DNA from: CAIWHR01 sp963717695
Lineage (GTDB): Bacteria > Pseudomonadota > Gammaproteobacteria > Burkholderiales > Casimicrobiaceae
Direction of reading: 5' to 3'
DNA length: 64,000 bases
Assembly: GCA_963717695.1 (NCBI GenBank)
Contig: CAVQWR010000003.1
Coordinates: forward strand, 62,001 to 126,000
The translations under genes were made by a program, and so were the position numbers. The first letter of the stretch is position 1; every line of letters starts with the position of its first letter. Shown here piece after piece: positions 1 to 8,556 of the stretch. Under the pieces are notes generated by a model, which was not told the origin of the DNA, did no database searches, and was given only the letters and a program-made list of their open reading frames with translations.

Positions 1-651
1 CAGCGCGCGCCGCAGCATCCGGTGTCGCATCAGCGCACGGATCCCGCCGTGATGCGGCGTCCCCGTTGCCGCAACGGGCCCGGGCAGAGCGAGGCGACCG
101 CGCAGCAGCACGATCAGCGGGATGAGCGGAACGGCAGCGAGCAGCGCAAACGTGGCCGTGAATCCGAAATGGTCGATCGCGAGGCCCGCGACGAGCGGTC
201 CCGCGAATCCCGAGATCGAGAAACCCATCGCGAGCAGACTGAAGTTGCGCGCGCGCTGCGCAGGCGCGCCGAGCTCGCCGGCCGCGTTCTGCGCGGCGAC
301 CTGGAACGCCATGAAGCCGACACCGACCATCGACGCGCTCGCGTAGAGCGCGGCCATCCCGGAAAGGACGAGCGGCAGGAGCGCACCGAGACCGATCGCC
401 GCCGTGCCGAGCAGCATCGGCCGCCGCGCGCCGAGGCGGTCGGTGATGCGCCCCGTGGAGATCGCGAGCAGCATCGGGAACAGCGCGTAGAGCGACATCA
501 GCACGCCGACGGTGAAAGGCGAGGCCCCGCGCGCGATGGCGTCGAGCGATACGGTGACGCGATTGCCGGCGAGCACCGCGTGATTCGCGATCGCGAGCGG
601 TATCAGCGCGACCAGCGTGCGCCGGCCGCCCGTTCCCGCGGCGGCGCTCAT
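1..651 (-). CDS. MFS transporter, N-terminal part (runs off window start)
   Basis: This frame reads open from an ATG at 651 to the window edge, giving 217 residues of an inner-membrane major facilitator. After a short N-terminal tail come hydrophobic helices with small loops. A classic MFS motif A (GRITDRLGARR, about residues 67-77) lies in the loop between helices 2 and 3, as expected for a 12-helix porter. Glycine-rich helices such as GMAALYASASMVGVGFMAF follow. The substrate cannot be told from this part. It lies upstream of pdxH on the same strand with a 43-nt gap in between, so the two could be read separately. The family call is firm and the role is unknown. Confidence 0.85.
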   Translation of the reverse strand, partial: MSAAAGTGGRRTLVALIPLAIANHAVLAGNRVTVSLDAIARGASPFTVGVLMSLYALFPMLLAISTGRITDRLGARRPMLLGTAAIGLGALLPLVLSGMAALYASASMVGVGFMAFQVAAQNAAGELGAPAQRARNFSLLAMGFSISGFAGPLVAGLAIDHFGFTATFALLAAVPLIPLIVLLRGRLALPGPVAATGTPHHGGIRALMRHRMLRRAL

Positions 652-694
652 GCGCCGGCGCGTGTGCGGCGCCGGAAGCGCTTCGGCGCGCCCG

Positions 695-1369
695 TCACGG
701 CGCGAGCCGGTCGATGTCCCAGCGCGCAGGATCCGCCGGCGAGCGGCGGTAGCGGATGCGATCGTGCAGACGCGAAGGGCGCCCCTGCCAGAACTCGAGC
801 ATCGACGGATCGAGCCGGTAGCCGCCCCAGTGCGCGGGCCGCGGCACCTCGCCGCCATAGCGCGCTTCCGCCTCGGCGAACCGGCCCTCGAGTGCCCTGC
901 GGTCGGCGATGGGCTCGCTCTGCGGCGAGGCCCAGGCGCCGATTTGCGAAAGCCGCGGACGGCTCGCGAAATATTCGGCCGATTCGGCATCGCTCACCTT
1001 CGCGACCGTGCCTTCGATGCGGACCTGCCGCTCGAGCTCCGGCCAGAAGAAGTTGAGCGCCGCCTCCGGATGCGCGGCGAGTTCGGCGCCCTTCCGGCTC
1101 GCGTAGTTCGTGAAGAACACGAAGCCGCGCTCGTCGAATCCCTTGAGAAGGACGACTCGTGCCGTCGGGCGGCCGCTCGCGTCGACGGTCGCGAGCGTCA
1201 TCGCATTGGGTTCGGGAACGGCGGCGCGCACTGCCTCGTCGAACCAGCGCTCGAATTGCGCGAACGGCGCGGAGGCGACTTCGGCCTCGTCGAGCGCCTC
1301 GCGCATGTAGTCGGTTCGGAGGTCTGCGATTTTCACGGGCGGCGGCGAAGCGCGGGGGAACATCGCCAT
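695..1369 (-). CDS. pdxH: pyridoxamine 5'-phosphate oxidase
   Basis: PdxH is the FMN enzyme that oxidises pyridoxine/pyridoxamine 5'-phosphate to pyridoxal phosphate in the cytosol. The 224-residue product has the usual length. It carries the substrate/FMN segment PTARVVLLKGFDERGFVFFTNY near residues 68-89, the SRPRLSQIGAWAS block near residues 137-149, and the diagnostic C-terminus W-x-x-x-RLAP. Two starts are possible: ATG at 1369 or ATG at 1363. A -10-like TAAAAT (1373 down to 1368) overlaps the first ATG and no Shine-Dalgarno is visible. The start at 1363 on a leaderless mRNA is therefore a real alternative. The frame is intact. Confidence 0.95.
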   Translation of the reverse strand: MAMFPRASPPPVKIADLRTDYMREALDEAEVASAPFAQFERWFDEAVRAAVPEPNAMTLATVDASGRPTARVVLLKGFDERGFVFFTNYASRKGAELAAHPEAALNFFWPELERQVRIEGTVAKVSDAESAEYFASRPRLSQIGAWASPQSEPIADRRALEGRFAEAEARYGGEVPRPAHWGGYRLDPSMLEFWQGRPSRLHDRIRYRRSPADPARWDIDRLAP

Positions 1370-1414
1370 TTTACGCTTGTCAGCGACGAGCCGGCCGACG
1401 CCGCGCCGTCGCGC

Positions 1415-2164
1415 TCACTGCGTGAAGCGCTTCTCCCACGCCGCATTGATCTTGGCCAGCGCTCCGTCAGCGCGCATGGCGTCGAGGGCGTCGCTCAATG
1501 CCTTCACCGTTGCGCGATCCGTCTGCGGGTTGCAGGCGACGAAGAGCGGCTGCTCGGCCGCGACCATCACGACCTTGACCGGGGCGACCTTCGCGGCGTC
1601 GGCGAGCCCGCGACCGTTGTAGAGCCCCGTGATCCACAGGTCGATGTGGTTGGGGTCGTCGGCGGGCAGGAGGAGGCGCCCCGGGTTGTCGCGATCGTCG
1701 CGGACGAGGCGCAGGTTGGTGACGCCATTGTCGCGCAGGAAGTCGCCCTTGGCGTCGCGCGACACCGCGCCGATCCGGTAAGGCGCGAGGTCCTTCAGCA
1801 CCTTCACCGGCACGCCGAAGTCACCCTTGGCGTAGATCGCCCAGTAATTCGTCGCGATCGGGCCCACCCACAGGAAGATGCGCTCGCGGCTTTCGAGCCG
1901 CGCCGTCGCGAAGAGGCAGGTGTTCCTTTCGGCCTGCGCGCGCACGTAAGCGGTGTCCCAGGGGAGCACCTCGGTCTTGAAGGCAAAGCCCGCCCGGTTC
2001 GCCATTTCCCGCACGATCTCCGTCGCGGCGCCCGTCAGCATCCCCTTCTCGGTGTAGTTGAACGGGGGATTCTCCTCGGTGAGGAATGTGAGCGCGGCGG
2101 AAGCGCCCGGCACGCAGACGCATGCGGCGAAGATCGCCAGGGCCAACCGGAGGTACGGCTTCAT
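1415..2164 (-). CDS. periplasmic solute-binding protein, SBP_bac_3 type
   Basis: This is a 249-residue extracellular solute-binding protein of the amino-acid/ion-channel-like fold. The ATG at 2164 gives a signal peptide (MKPYLRLALAIFAACV, cleavage after ASA). The mature part starts LTFLTEENPPFNYTEKGMLTGAATEIV, the typical opening lobe of family-3 binding proteins. Later come TDRATVKALSDALDAMRADGALAKINAAWEKR, the usual C-terminal helix. No ABC permease or ATPase is adjacent, so it may be an orphan sensor-like binder or work with components elsewhere. It is divergent from gltS. A longer in-frame start at 2215 would bury the signal peptide and is less likely. The ligand is unknown. Confidence 0.85.
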   Translation of the reverse strand: MKPYLRLALAIFAACVCVPGASAALTFLTEENPPFNYTEKGMLTGAATEIVREMANRAGFAFKTEVLPWDTAYVRAQAERNTCLFATARLESRERIFLWVGPIATNYWAIYAKGDFGVPVKVLKDLAPYRIGAVSRDAKGDFLRDNGVTNLRLVRDDRDNPGRLLLPADDPNHIDLWITGLYNGRGLADAAKVAPVKVVMVAAEQPLFVACNPQTDRATVKALSDALDAMRADGALAKINAAWEKRFTQ

Positions 2165-2273
2165 AGGGGGTCCAGGAGTGGGGAAGATTGCCGCATTGTC
2201 GCAATTCGCGCTCACGCTGCCAATGTCTGTCTTTCCGCCGCAGCGCCCGCTGGCCGCGGCGCGCGCGCACCCC

Positions 2274-2279
2274 TATACT
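2274..2279 (+). promoter_or_regulatory. putative -10 element of gltS
   Basis: TATACT matches five of six positions of the sigma-70 -10 consensus and would place transcription about 33 nt upstream of the GTG at 2320. No convincing -35 is seen, so this is suggestive only. Confidence 0.4.
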
Positions 2280-2319
2280 CGGCGCAGCCTGTTCCCGCCA
2301 CCCTTCCGCGCAGCAGATT

Positions 2320-3522
2320 GTGGACTTCAACCAGCGACAGACCTTCATCATCGCGATACTGGTGCTGTTCGCCGGCCGCTTCCTCAATCGGCAATTCGCA
2401 CCGCTGCGGCAGTGGAACATCCCTGAGCCGGTGACTGGCGGATTCCTCGCCTCGCTCGTGTTCGGCGCGCTTTATCTCGCTTTCAATCTCAGGGTCGGCT
2501 TCGAGCTCGCGGGACGCGACACGCTGCTGATCGTGTTCTTCACGACGATCGGATTGAACGCGAGCATCCGGATGGTCGCGCGCGGTGGCGTGATGCTGGC
2601 CTTTCTCACCGTCTTCGCGGTCGCGAACAACCTGGTCCAGGACCTTGTCGGCGTCGCCGTCGCGAAGGCGGCGGGCGCCCCGCCCGTGACGGGCATCCTC
2701 GCCGGTTCGGCGGCGCTCGCCGGCGGACACGGGACGGTCATCGCCTGGGCACCGACGCTCGCGGAGCGCTTCGGCATCGGCAACGCGATGGAAATCGGCA
2801 TCGCCGCCGCAACGTTCGGGCTCGTGGCGGGCGGCATTCTGGGCGGCCCGATCGGCCACTTCCTGATCCGAAGAAACAACCTCAGCGGATCCGCCGCGGC
2901 ACACCTCAGCGTCGGTGCGACGTACGCCGAGGAGCCTCAGCTCAAGCTCGATGCCAACGGCGTCCTCAACACGCTGCTCGTGATCGCCGTCGCGATGGGG
3001 CTCGGCACCTATCTCAACGATTTCATCGCCCGAATGGGCCTCGTGCTGCCGCAGTTCGTCACCGCGCTCTTTTCGGGAATACTCCTGTCCAACCTCGTTC
3101 CGGCCGTGCTGCCCCGCCTGCGCTGGCCGACCGGCACGCCTCCGCTGGCGCTCGTCGCGGACATCGCGCTCGGCCTCACGCTCGCGATGAGCCTCATGAG
3201 CCTGCAGCTGTGGACGCTGCTCGGCGCCGCCGGGCCGCTCTTCGCGATTCTCGCCGCACAGGTCGTCGTCGCGTGCCTCCTCGCCGCGTTCGTGCTGTTT
3301 CCGCTGCTCGGCCGCACCTACGACGCCGCGGTCGCGTCGGCGGGATTCTTCGGGCTGGGCCTCGGTGCCACGCCGACGGCGATCGCCATCATGACGGCGG
3401 TGACGAAGGAGCACGGCGCGAGTCCGCGCGCCCTCCTCGTCGTTCCGCTCGTCGGCGCCTTCTTCGTCGACATCGCCAACGCGGTGACCATCCAGACGTT
3501 CATCACGTGGCTCGCAAAGTAG
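2320..3522 (+). CDS. gltS: sodium/glutamate symporter
   Basis: GltS imports glutamate with sodium across the inner membrane. Starting at GTG 2320 gives 400 residues, almost exactly the length of the E. coli protein (401), so longer in-frame starts upstream were rejected. The sequence shows about ten hydrophobic segments. It has the family's re-entrant glycine-rich loops, ILAGSAALAGGHGTVIAWAP at about residues 126-145 and a second GLGLGATPTAIAIM stretch near residues 345-360. The motif IGLNASI near residue 80 is also typical. The gene stands alone and is divergent from the binding-protein gene, so its expression is probably independent. Confidence 0.95.
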   Translation: MDFNQRQTFIIAILVLFAGRFLNRQFAPLRQWNIPEPVTGGFLASLVFGALYLAFNLRVGFELAGRDTLLIVFFTTIGLNASIRMVARGGVMLAFLTVFAVANNLVQDLVGVAVAKAAGAPPVTGILAGSAALAGGHGTVIAWAPTLAERFGIGNAMEIGIAAATFGLVAGGILGGPIGHFLIRRNNLSGSAAAHLSVGATYAEEPQLKLDANGVLNTLLVIAVAMGLGTYLNDFIARMGLVLPQFVTALFSGILLSNLVPAVLPRLRWPTGTPPLALVADIALGLTLAMSLMSLQLWTLLGAAGPLFAILAAQVVVACLLAAFVLFPLLGRTYDAAVASAGFFGLGLGATPTAIAIMTAVTKEHGASPRALLVVPLVGAFFVDIANAVTIQTFITWLAK

Positions 3523-3797
3523 GCGCGGCGCGGTCCCGCGGGATGCCCGCAGCGCGCGACGCGTTGCCGCAGAGCATCGCCGCGGGGGACGCAACGCGAG
3601 TCCCGCGGGCAAACCGTGCATCCCGACAGCCGCGCAACACCCGTTTCCCCATAGCGAAAAAACCGCCTGCAAGGGATTCCCTTCTCTGGGAATTGCGTTA
3701 TAGTTGCCGCCGATGGGGCAGGATTACCCGTGACAGGACGGTCTGCTTCAGCGTGTTCGCTCTACGTGTTGCGCAACAACTCATAGGAAGGAGAACT

Positions 3798-4205
3798 ATG
3801 GCCACCGCCAAGAAAGCTGCAAAGAAGCCCGCGAAGAAGCCCGCCGCCAAGAAGCCCGCCGCGAAGAAACCCGCCGCGAAGAAGGCCGTAAAGAAAGCCC
3901 CCGCCAAGAAGGCTCCGGCAAAGAAGCCCGCTGCGAAGAAGACCGCCGCCAAGCGCAAACCGAATGCCGCATTCATGAAGGCAATGACGCCGAGCGCCGT
4001 CCTCGCCGCCGTCGTCGGCTCGATGCCGATGCCGCGGACCGAAGTCACCAAGAAGATCTGGGACTACATCAAGAAGAACAAGCTGCAGGACGCCATCAAC
4101 AAGCGCCTCATCAACGCGGACGAGAAGCTGCGCGCCGTGTTCGGCGGCAAGAAACAGGTCTCGATGTTCGAGATGACGAAGCTCGTCTCGAATCACCTCA
4201 AGTAA
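3798..4205 (+). CDS. histone H1-like SWIB/MDM2 domain protein
   Basis: The 135-residue protein has two parts. Residues 1-55 are almost only Lys, Ala and Pro in repeated KKPA/AKK units, like the H1-type nucleoid proteins of Betaproteobacteria. From about residue 60 a SWIB/MDM2 fold follows (SAVLAAVVGSMPMPRTEVTK, then WDYIKKNKLQD, INADEKLRAVFGGKKQVSMFEM). It probably binds DNA through the basic tail and is a nucleoid-associated protein. A strong ribosome site (AGGAAGGAG, 3785-3793) precedes the ATG. A TATAGT -10-like box lies at 3699-3704. A good terminator follows, so it is monocistronic. Its exact role is not established. Confidence 0.9.
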   Translation: MATAKKAAKKPAKKPAAKKPAAKKPAAKKAVKKAPAKKAPAKKPAAKKTAAKRKPNAAFMKAMTPSAVLAAVVGSMPMPRTEVTKKIWDYIKKNKLQDAINKRLINADEKLRAVFGGKKQVSMFEMTKLVSNHLK

Positions 4206-4241
4206 GCAACGCCTCGCCCCCTATCGAGGGGGTCGATGTCG

Positions 4242-4281
4242 CGGCCGGCCGGGCTTCACGCCTCGCCGGCCGTGTTTTTTT
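4242..4281 (+). terminator. rho-independent terminator after the SWIB gene
   Basis: CGGCCGGC (4242-4249) pairs perfectly with GCCGGCCG (4265-4272) and is followed by TG and seven T residues. It lies 36 nt after the SWIB stop and faces the convergent GST gene. Confidence 0.85.
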
Positions 4282-4311
4282 GCCGGCTCCATTCCCGCGG
4301 CGAGCGATGCG

Positions 4312-4929
4312 CTATGCGTCCGCGGCCATCGCCCGTGCGACCGCCGGACGTGCCGCCAGCGTGGCGGCCCACCGCGTCAGGTTCGGCAGGTTGCCCGCGT
4401 TCTCGACGAGCGCCTTGCGTACCGCGAACACCGGATAGAGCGCGAAGTCGGCAATGGTGAGTTCGTCGGCCAGCCATTCGCGGTCGGCGAGACGCGCGTC
4501 CGCCGCGCGAAACTGCTGCAGCAGTCGTTGCTCGAACCACGTGACGTTCGCAGCCGATTTTTCCGGCGCCCGCGCGGACAGCAGGAATATCGCCCCCGTC
4601 GAAGCGGCGCAATCCGTCACCGCGTGCATCAGCCACTGCAGTGCCACGTAGCGGCGTGCCGACGCCGCGGGTAGGAACCGCCCTGTCTTCTCGGCAAGAT
4701 AGAGAAGGATCGCCGCGGATTGCGCGAGCGTCAGCGCCGCGCCACCGGGTCCCTCAGGATCGATGATCACGGGAATCGCGCCGGCCGGATTGAGCTTCAG
4801 GAATTCGGGGGCGCGCTGCTCGCCCTTCGAAAGGTCGACGGTGCGAACGCGATAGGGCAGCCCGCACTCCTCGAGCATGATGGCGACGCGCTGGCCGTTG
4901 GACGTGGGGAAGGTGTAGAGATCGAGCAT
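4312..4929 (-). CDS. glutathione S-transferase family protein
   Basis: This is a 205-residue cytosolic GST-fold protein. The N-terminal thioredoxin-like domain starts MLDLYTFPTSNGQRVAIMLEECGLPY. It includes NPAGAIPVIID (the cis-proline of the glutathione site) and the LTLAQSAAILLYLAEKTG segment in which the Gln-Ser pair binds the gamma-glutamyl group. The all-helical C-terminal domain covers about residues 90-205. The TSNGQ and LxQS signatures resemble the YfcG/Nu-like group, which favours disulfide reductase chemistry over classical conjugation, but that is an inference. The gene next upstream on this strand is a small unknown ORF. Confidence 0.85.
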   Translation of the reverse strand: MLDLYTFPTSNGQRVAIMLEECGLPYRVRTVDLSKGEQRAPEFLKLNPAGAIPVIIDPEGPGGAALTLAQSAAILLYLAEKTGRFLPAASARRYVALQWLMHAVTDCAASTGAIFLLSARAPEKSAANVTWFEQRLLQQFRAADARLADREWLADELTIADFALYPVFAVRKALVENAGNLPNLTRWAATLAARPAVARAMAADA

Positions 4930-4990
4930 CGGGGCCTCGTGGAGGGCAGCGGCGGCAACGGCCGGGTGCTGGTGCGCCGGAAATCCCGCG

Positions 4991-5215
4991 TCACTTCGAA
5001 CGCGGCCGGGTTGGCCAGTCGTCCTCGTCTTCCAGAATGCGGATGACGCGCGTGCGCTTGCCGCCCGCGTACTTCTCCATCTGCACGAGCACCGGGAACA
5101 GCGCCGCGAGCTTCGCGCGGGCGTCCTCCTCGCGCTCGAACGTCATGATCGTCCCGTCGTCGCTGCGGACATCGGTCCAGATCCCCTTGTCGTCCTCGAC
5201 CTCGATCTTGAACAT
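4991..5215 (-). CDS. small hypothetical protein, 74 residues
   Basis: This short acidic/basic mixed protein begins MFKIEVEDDKGIWTDVRS and ends DDWPTRPRSK. It has no signal peptide or membrane helix. The ATG at 5215 was preferred over an in-frame start at 5302, which would overlap the end of htpX. It follows htpX by 22 nt on the same strand, so the two are probably cotranscribed. I do not recognise a family. Codon use is like the neighbours, and the compact, unbroken frame between two real genes supports coding. Confidence 0.6.
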   Translation of the reverse strand: MFKIEVEDDKGIWTDVRSDDGTIMTFEREEDARAKLAALFPVLVQMEKYAGGKRTRVIRILEDEDDWPTRPRSK

Positions 5216-5237
5216 GCGGGCTCCGCGCAACGGCGTT

Positions 5238-6119
5238 TCAGGTCGCGGTGCGGGCGTTCTGCAGCGCGGCGATCCGCTCCTCGATCGGCGGATGCGTGGC
5301 AAAGAGCGACATGACGCCGCCCTTGTCGGTGATGCCGAAGCCGGCCATCGACTGCGGCAGCGCGCCCGCCTCGACGCCGCCCAGCCGGCGCAGCGCGTTC
5401 ACCATCGGCGATGGCGAGCCCAGGAACTTCGCGCTGCCCGCATCGGCGCGGAATTCGCGATGGCGCGAGAACCACGCGACGATGATCGACGCGAGGATGC
5501 CGAGGACGATCTGGGCCACCATGACGGTGATGAAATACCCGGGCCCGTTGCCGCGCTCGGTGCGGAACACCGTCTTGTCCACGATCGAGCCGATGATGCG
5601 CGCGAAGAACACGACGAACGTGTTGACCACGCCCTGGATCAGCGTCAGCGTGACCATGTCGCCGTTGGCGACGTGCGCGATCTCGTGGCCCAGCACCGCT
5701 TCGACCTCCTCCTTGTTCATCGACTGGAGGAGTCCCGTGGAGACGGCGACGAGCGCCGAATTGCGGAAGGCGCCGGTCGCGAACGCGTTGGGCGCGCCGT
5801 CGTAGATCGCGACCTCCGGCATGCCGATGCCCGCACGCGCAGCGAGCTTGCGCACGGTCTCGACGAGCCACACCTCGGCGTCGTTCGCCGGCTGGTCGAT
5901 CACGTGCGCGCCGGTCGACCACTTCGCCATCGGCTTCGACATCAGGAGCGAGATGATCGAGCCCGTGAAGCCGACCACCGCGGAGAACGCGAGCAGGCCG
6001 CCGTAGGACACGCCGGTCTGCGAATACATCGCGCGATCGAGGCCGAGCAGCTTCAGCACGACCGACAGCACCAGCACGACGGCGAGGTTGGTCGCGAGGA
6101 AAAGGATGATGCGTTTCAT
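5238..6119 (-). CDS. htpX: membrane zinc metalloprotease HtpX
   Basis: HtpX is an inner-membrane M48 protease that degrades misfolded membrane proteins. The 293-residue length is standard. Two N-terminal helices (about residues 4-24 and 38-60) precede the zinc motif HEIAH at about residues 145-149. Further helices follow around residues 160-215. The third zinc ligand region is REFRADAGSAKFL near residues 223-235. The upstream sequence contains CCCCATGCT (about 6180 to 6172, minus strand), which resembles a sigma-32 -10, but no matching -35 was found. Heat-shock control is therefore only a suggestion. The small ORF downstream is probably in the same transcript. Confidence 0.95.
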   Translation of the reverse strand: MKRIILFLATNLAVVLVLSVVLKLLGLDRAMYSQTGVSYGGLLAFSAVVGFTGSIISLLMSKPMAKWSTGAHVIDQPANDAEVWLVETVRKLAARAGIGMPEVAIYDGAPNAFATGAFRNSALVAVSTGLLQSMNKEEVEAVLGHEIAHVANGDMVTLTLIQGVVNTFVVFFARIIGSIVDKTVFRTERGNGPGYFITVMVAQIVLGILASIIVAWFSRHREFRADAGSAKFLGSPSPMVNALRRLGGVEAGALPQSMAGFGITDKGGVMSLFATHPPIEERIAALQNARTAT

Positions 6120-6528
6120 CTTGGCGTCCTTACCGGGGAGGATTCGGCCGGAATCTTAGCGCATCGCGACAGCATGGGGAGGTTTCCGACCTGCTCGGGC
6201 GTGCCTCCGCTCGGAGAATCCCTCGAGAAAACTGGGCGAGCGGCCCGAGTGCCTCATTGCCAACTGACGGCCCGCAGCGCGCCCCGAGACAACACGCCGC
6301 GCCGGCGGCATGTTGCGGCGAAGGCTCACTTCGCGCCACGCGCGAAGTCAAGCGAGGCGAAGCCGAGCGGCCGGAGTCACATTACTCAAGCAAACAGCGA
6401 GGGGCGCGCGAGGACACGAAAGCGAAGCTTCAGTGAAGGCTAACGCGAGCCCGGGCGAGCGTTAAGCCGCGAAGCGGCGGCCGGAACCACAATGCAATCG
6501 GGACGCGCAGCCGTTTTATCGATGGATT
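6120..6528. other. 409-bp intergenic region, no gene seen
   Basis: No open frame here has a plausible start and protein-like composition. The half nearer 6528 is rich in short purine-rich words (GCGAAGC, GCGAGCC, AGCGGCGGCC) that recur imperfectly, giving a degenerate low-complexity look. I could not define a repeat unit. Confidence 0.5.
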
Positions 6529-8403
6529 CTAGTCGCGGCCCCAGGAATCCTTGAGCGTGACCGTGCGGTTGAACACGGGCTTGGCCGACGCGTGATCCGC
6601 GAGGTCGGCGACGAAGTAGCCGTGACGCTCGAACTGGAACCGGTCCTCCGGCGCCGCGGCGGCGGCGGCCGGCTCGACGAACGCGGCGATCACGCGCTTC
6701 GACTCCGGATTGAGGTCGTCGAGGAACGTGCGTTCGATGGCGTCGGCCGGCTCGTCGTCATCCTCGCCCGCGACGACGGGCGCATGGCCGGCGACCACCG
6801 CTGCCGCCTCGGGCTCGACCTGTGCGCCGTGCGGATTGCGCGCACCGGGAAACGGCACGGCGAAGAGACGGTCGTAGAGGCGCACCTCGGCCTCGACGGC
6901 GTGTGCCGCCGACAGCCAGTGGATGTTGCCCTTGACCTTGCGCGCGTTCGCGCCGGGCGTGCCGCTGCGGGTCTCGGGATCGTAGGTGCAATGCACTGCG
7001 GTGACGTTGCCGGCGGCGTCCTTGTCGGCGCCCGTGCACCGGATGATGTAGCCGTAGCGCAGGCGCACTTCGGCCCCGGGTGCCAGCCGGAAGTAGCCCG
7101 GCTGCGGCGACTCCTGGTAGTCGTCGCGCTCGATCAGGAGCTCGCGCGTGAGCGGAAGCGCGCGCCTTCCCTGCTCGGGAAAATGCGGGTGGTTGGGCGC
7201 AAAGCAGTCCTCGCTCGTCCCTTCGGGGAAATTGTCGATGACGAGGCGCACGGGATCGAGCACCGCGATCCGGCGCGGTGCCTGCATGTTGAGGTCGTCG
7301 CGCATGCAGTCCTCGAGCACGCCCATGTCGATCCACGAGTCGGATTTCGACACGCCGGTGCGCTCGACGAAGAGCTGGAACCCGGCGGGCGTGAAGCCGC
7401 GCCGGCGGGCGCCGACGAGAGTGGGCATGCGCGGATCGTCCCAGCCGTCGACATAGCCGCCTTCGACCAGCTGGATCAGCTTGCGCTTCGACAGCGCGAC
7501 GTACGTGAGATTGAGCCGGGCGAACTCGTACTGCTGTGGCAGGGGCCGCGCGAGCATCCCGCCGTCGGCGAGCTTGCCGATCACCCAGTCGTAGAGCGGA
7601 CGGTGGTCCTGGAACTCCAGCGTGCAGATCGAGTGCGTGATGCGCTCGAGCGCGTCGCTGATCGAGTGCGTGTAGTCGTAGAGCGGGTAGACGCACCACT
7701 TGTCGCCGGTGCGATGGTGGCTCGCGTGGCGGATCCGGTAGATCGCCGGATCGCGCATGTTGATGTTCGGGCTCGCCATGTCGATCCTGAGCCGCAGCAC
7801 GTGCGCGCCGTCGGGGAACTCGCCGGCGCGCATCCGGCGCAGGAGGTCGAGATTCTCGGCCACGGGGCGATCGCGATACGGGCTCGCCTGCCCGGCTTCG
7901 GTGAGCGTCCCGCGCAGCGCACGCATTTCCTCGGCCGACTGGCTGTCGACATAGGCGAGGCCCTGTTCCACGAACCACTCGGCGAAACGGTACAGGTCGT
8001 CGTAGTAATCGGAGGCGTGGTAGAGGTGGCTGCCCCAGTCGTAGCCCAGCCAGCGCACCGCCCCTTCGATCGAATCCTCGAACTCGGTGTCCTCCTTCAG
8101 CGGATTCGTGTCGTCGAAGCGCAGGTGGCAGCGTCCCCCGTTTTCGGCGGCGAGCCCGAAATTGAGGATGATCGACTTCGCGTGGCCGTAATGAAGGTAG
8201 CCGTTGGGCTCGGGCGGAAACCGGGTGACCACGGCGCCGCCGTATTTCCCGGTGCGCTTGTCCTCGGCGATGATCGAGCGCAGGAAGTTGGCCGCGGGCG
8301 CACTGGCGGGCGCATCCTTCCCGCGTGCGCCGGACACGCCGGGCTTCGCCTCGCCGTGCGGCGAAGCGGGCTTGCTGAGTTGCGGCGGCGCAGCACCTGT
8401 CAT
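6529..8403 (-). CDS. glnS: glutaminyl-tRNA synthetase
   Basis: GlnRS charges tRNA-Gln. The 624-residue product is a class I synthetase. The HIGH-type motif is in PPEPNGYLHYGHAKSI (about residues 63-78), and the KMSKS-type loop is in VALSKRKLIQLVEGG near residues 307-321. The C-terminal anticodon-binding beta-barrels are present up to FNRTVTLKDSWGRD. The N-terminal ~45 residues are a low-complexity extension rich in Ala, Pro and Ser that is longer than in E. coli. The ATG at 8403 overlaps (ATGA) the stop of a tiny upstream frame and has no clear ribosome site. A 14-bp palindrome lies immediately upstream. The reading frame is unbroken. Confidence 0.95.
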   Translation of the reverse strand: MTGAAPPQLSKPASPHGEAKPGVSGARGKDAPASAPAANFLRSIIAEDKRTGKYGGAVVTRFPPEPNGYLHYGHAKSIILNFGLAAENGGRCHLRFDDTNPLKEDTEFEDSIEGAVRWLGYDWGSHLYHASDYYDDLYRFAEWFVEQGLAYVDSQSAEEMRALRGTLTEAGQASPYRDRPVAENLDLLRRMRAGEFPDGAHVLRLRIDMASPNINMRDPAIYRIRHASHHRTGDKWCVYPLYDYTHSISDALERITHSICTLEFQDHRPLYDWVIGKLADGGMLARPLPQQYEFARLNLTYVALSKRKLIQLVEGGYVDGWDDPRMPTLVGARRRGFTPAGFQLFVERTGVSKSDSWIDMGVLEDCMRDDLNMQAPRRIAVLDPVRLVIDNFPEGTSEDCFAPNHPHFPEQGRRALPLTRELLIERDDYQESPQPGYFRLAPGAEVRLRYGYIIRCTGADKDAAGNVTAVHCTYDPETRSGTPGANARKVKGNIHWLSAAHAVEAEVRLYDRLFAVPFPGARNPHGAQVEPEAAAVVAGHAPVVAGEDDDEPADAIERTFLDDLNPESKRVIAAFVEPAAAAAAPEDRFQFERHGYFVADLADHASAKPVFNRTVTLKDSWGRD

Positions 8404-8406
8404 CGT

Positions 8407-8420
8407 TTGTTCATGAACAA
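8407..8420. promoter_or_regulatory. 14-bp perfect palindrome at the glnS start
   Basis: TTGTTCATGAACAA is a perfect palindrome ending 3 nt upstream of the glnS ATG. Its central ATG opens a four-codon frame (Met-Asn-Lys-Arg) whose TGA overlaps the glnS start. It could be an operator or a coupling device. No function is proven. Confidence 0.35.
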
Positions 8421-8556
8421 CAGTGGTTCGTCGTACATTCTAACCGGTAGGGGTATCCGCTGCCATCGCCACGCCTCCCAGTGCGCCCGGTCGATTGCCC
8501 GGAATCCCGCGCCAGACAACGATTTGCGGGGACCCGGTCGCGACCGCCGACGCGGG

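Noticed and set aside
617..2434. A 605-codon open frame antisense to pdxH and the binding-protein gene
   Set aside because: It lies opposite two well-recognised genes; Arg/Ala/Gly-rich translation is typical of antisense frames in very GC-rich DNA.
6120..6180. Full sigma-32 promoter for htpX
   Set aside because: CCCCATGCT resembles the -10, but no CTTGAAA-like -35 is present at the right distance.
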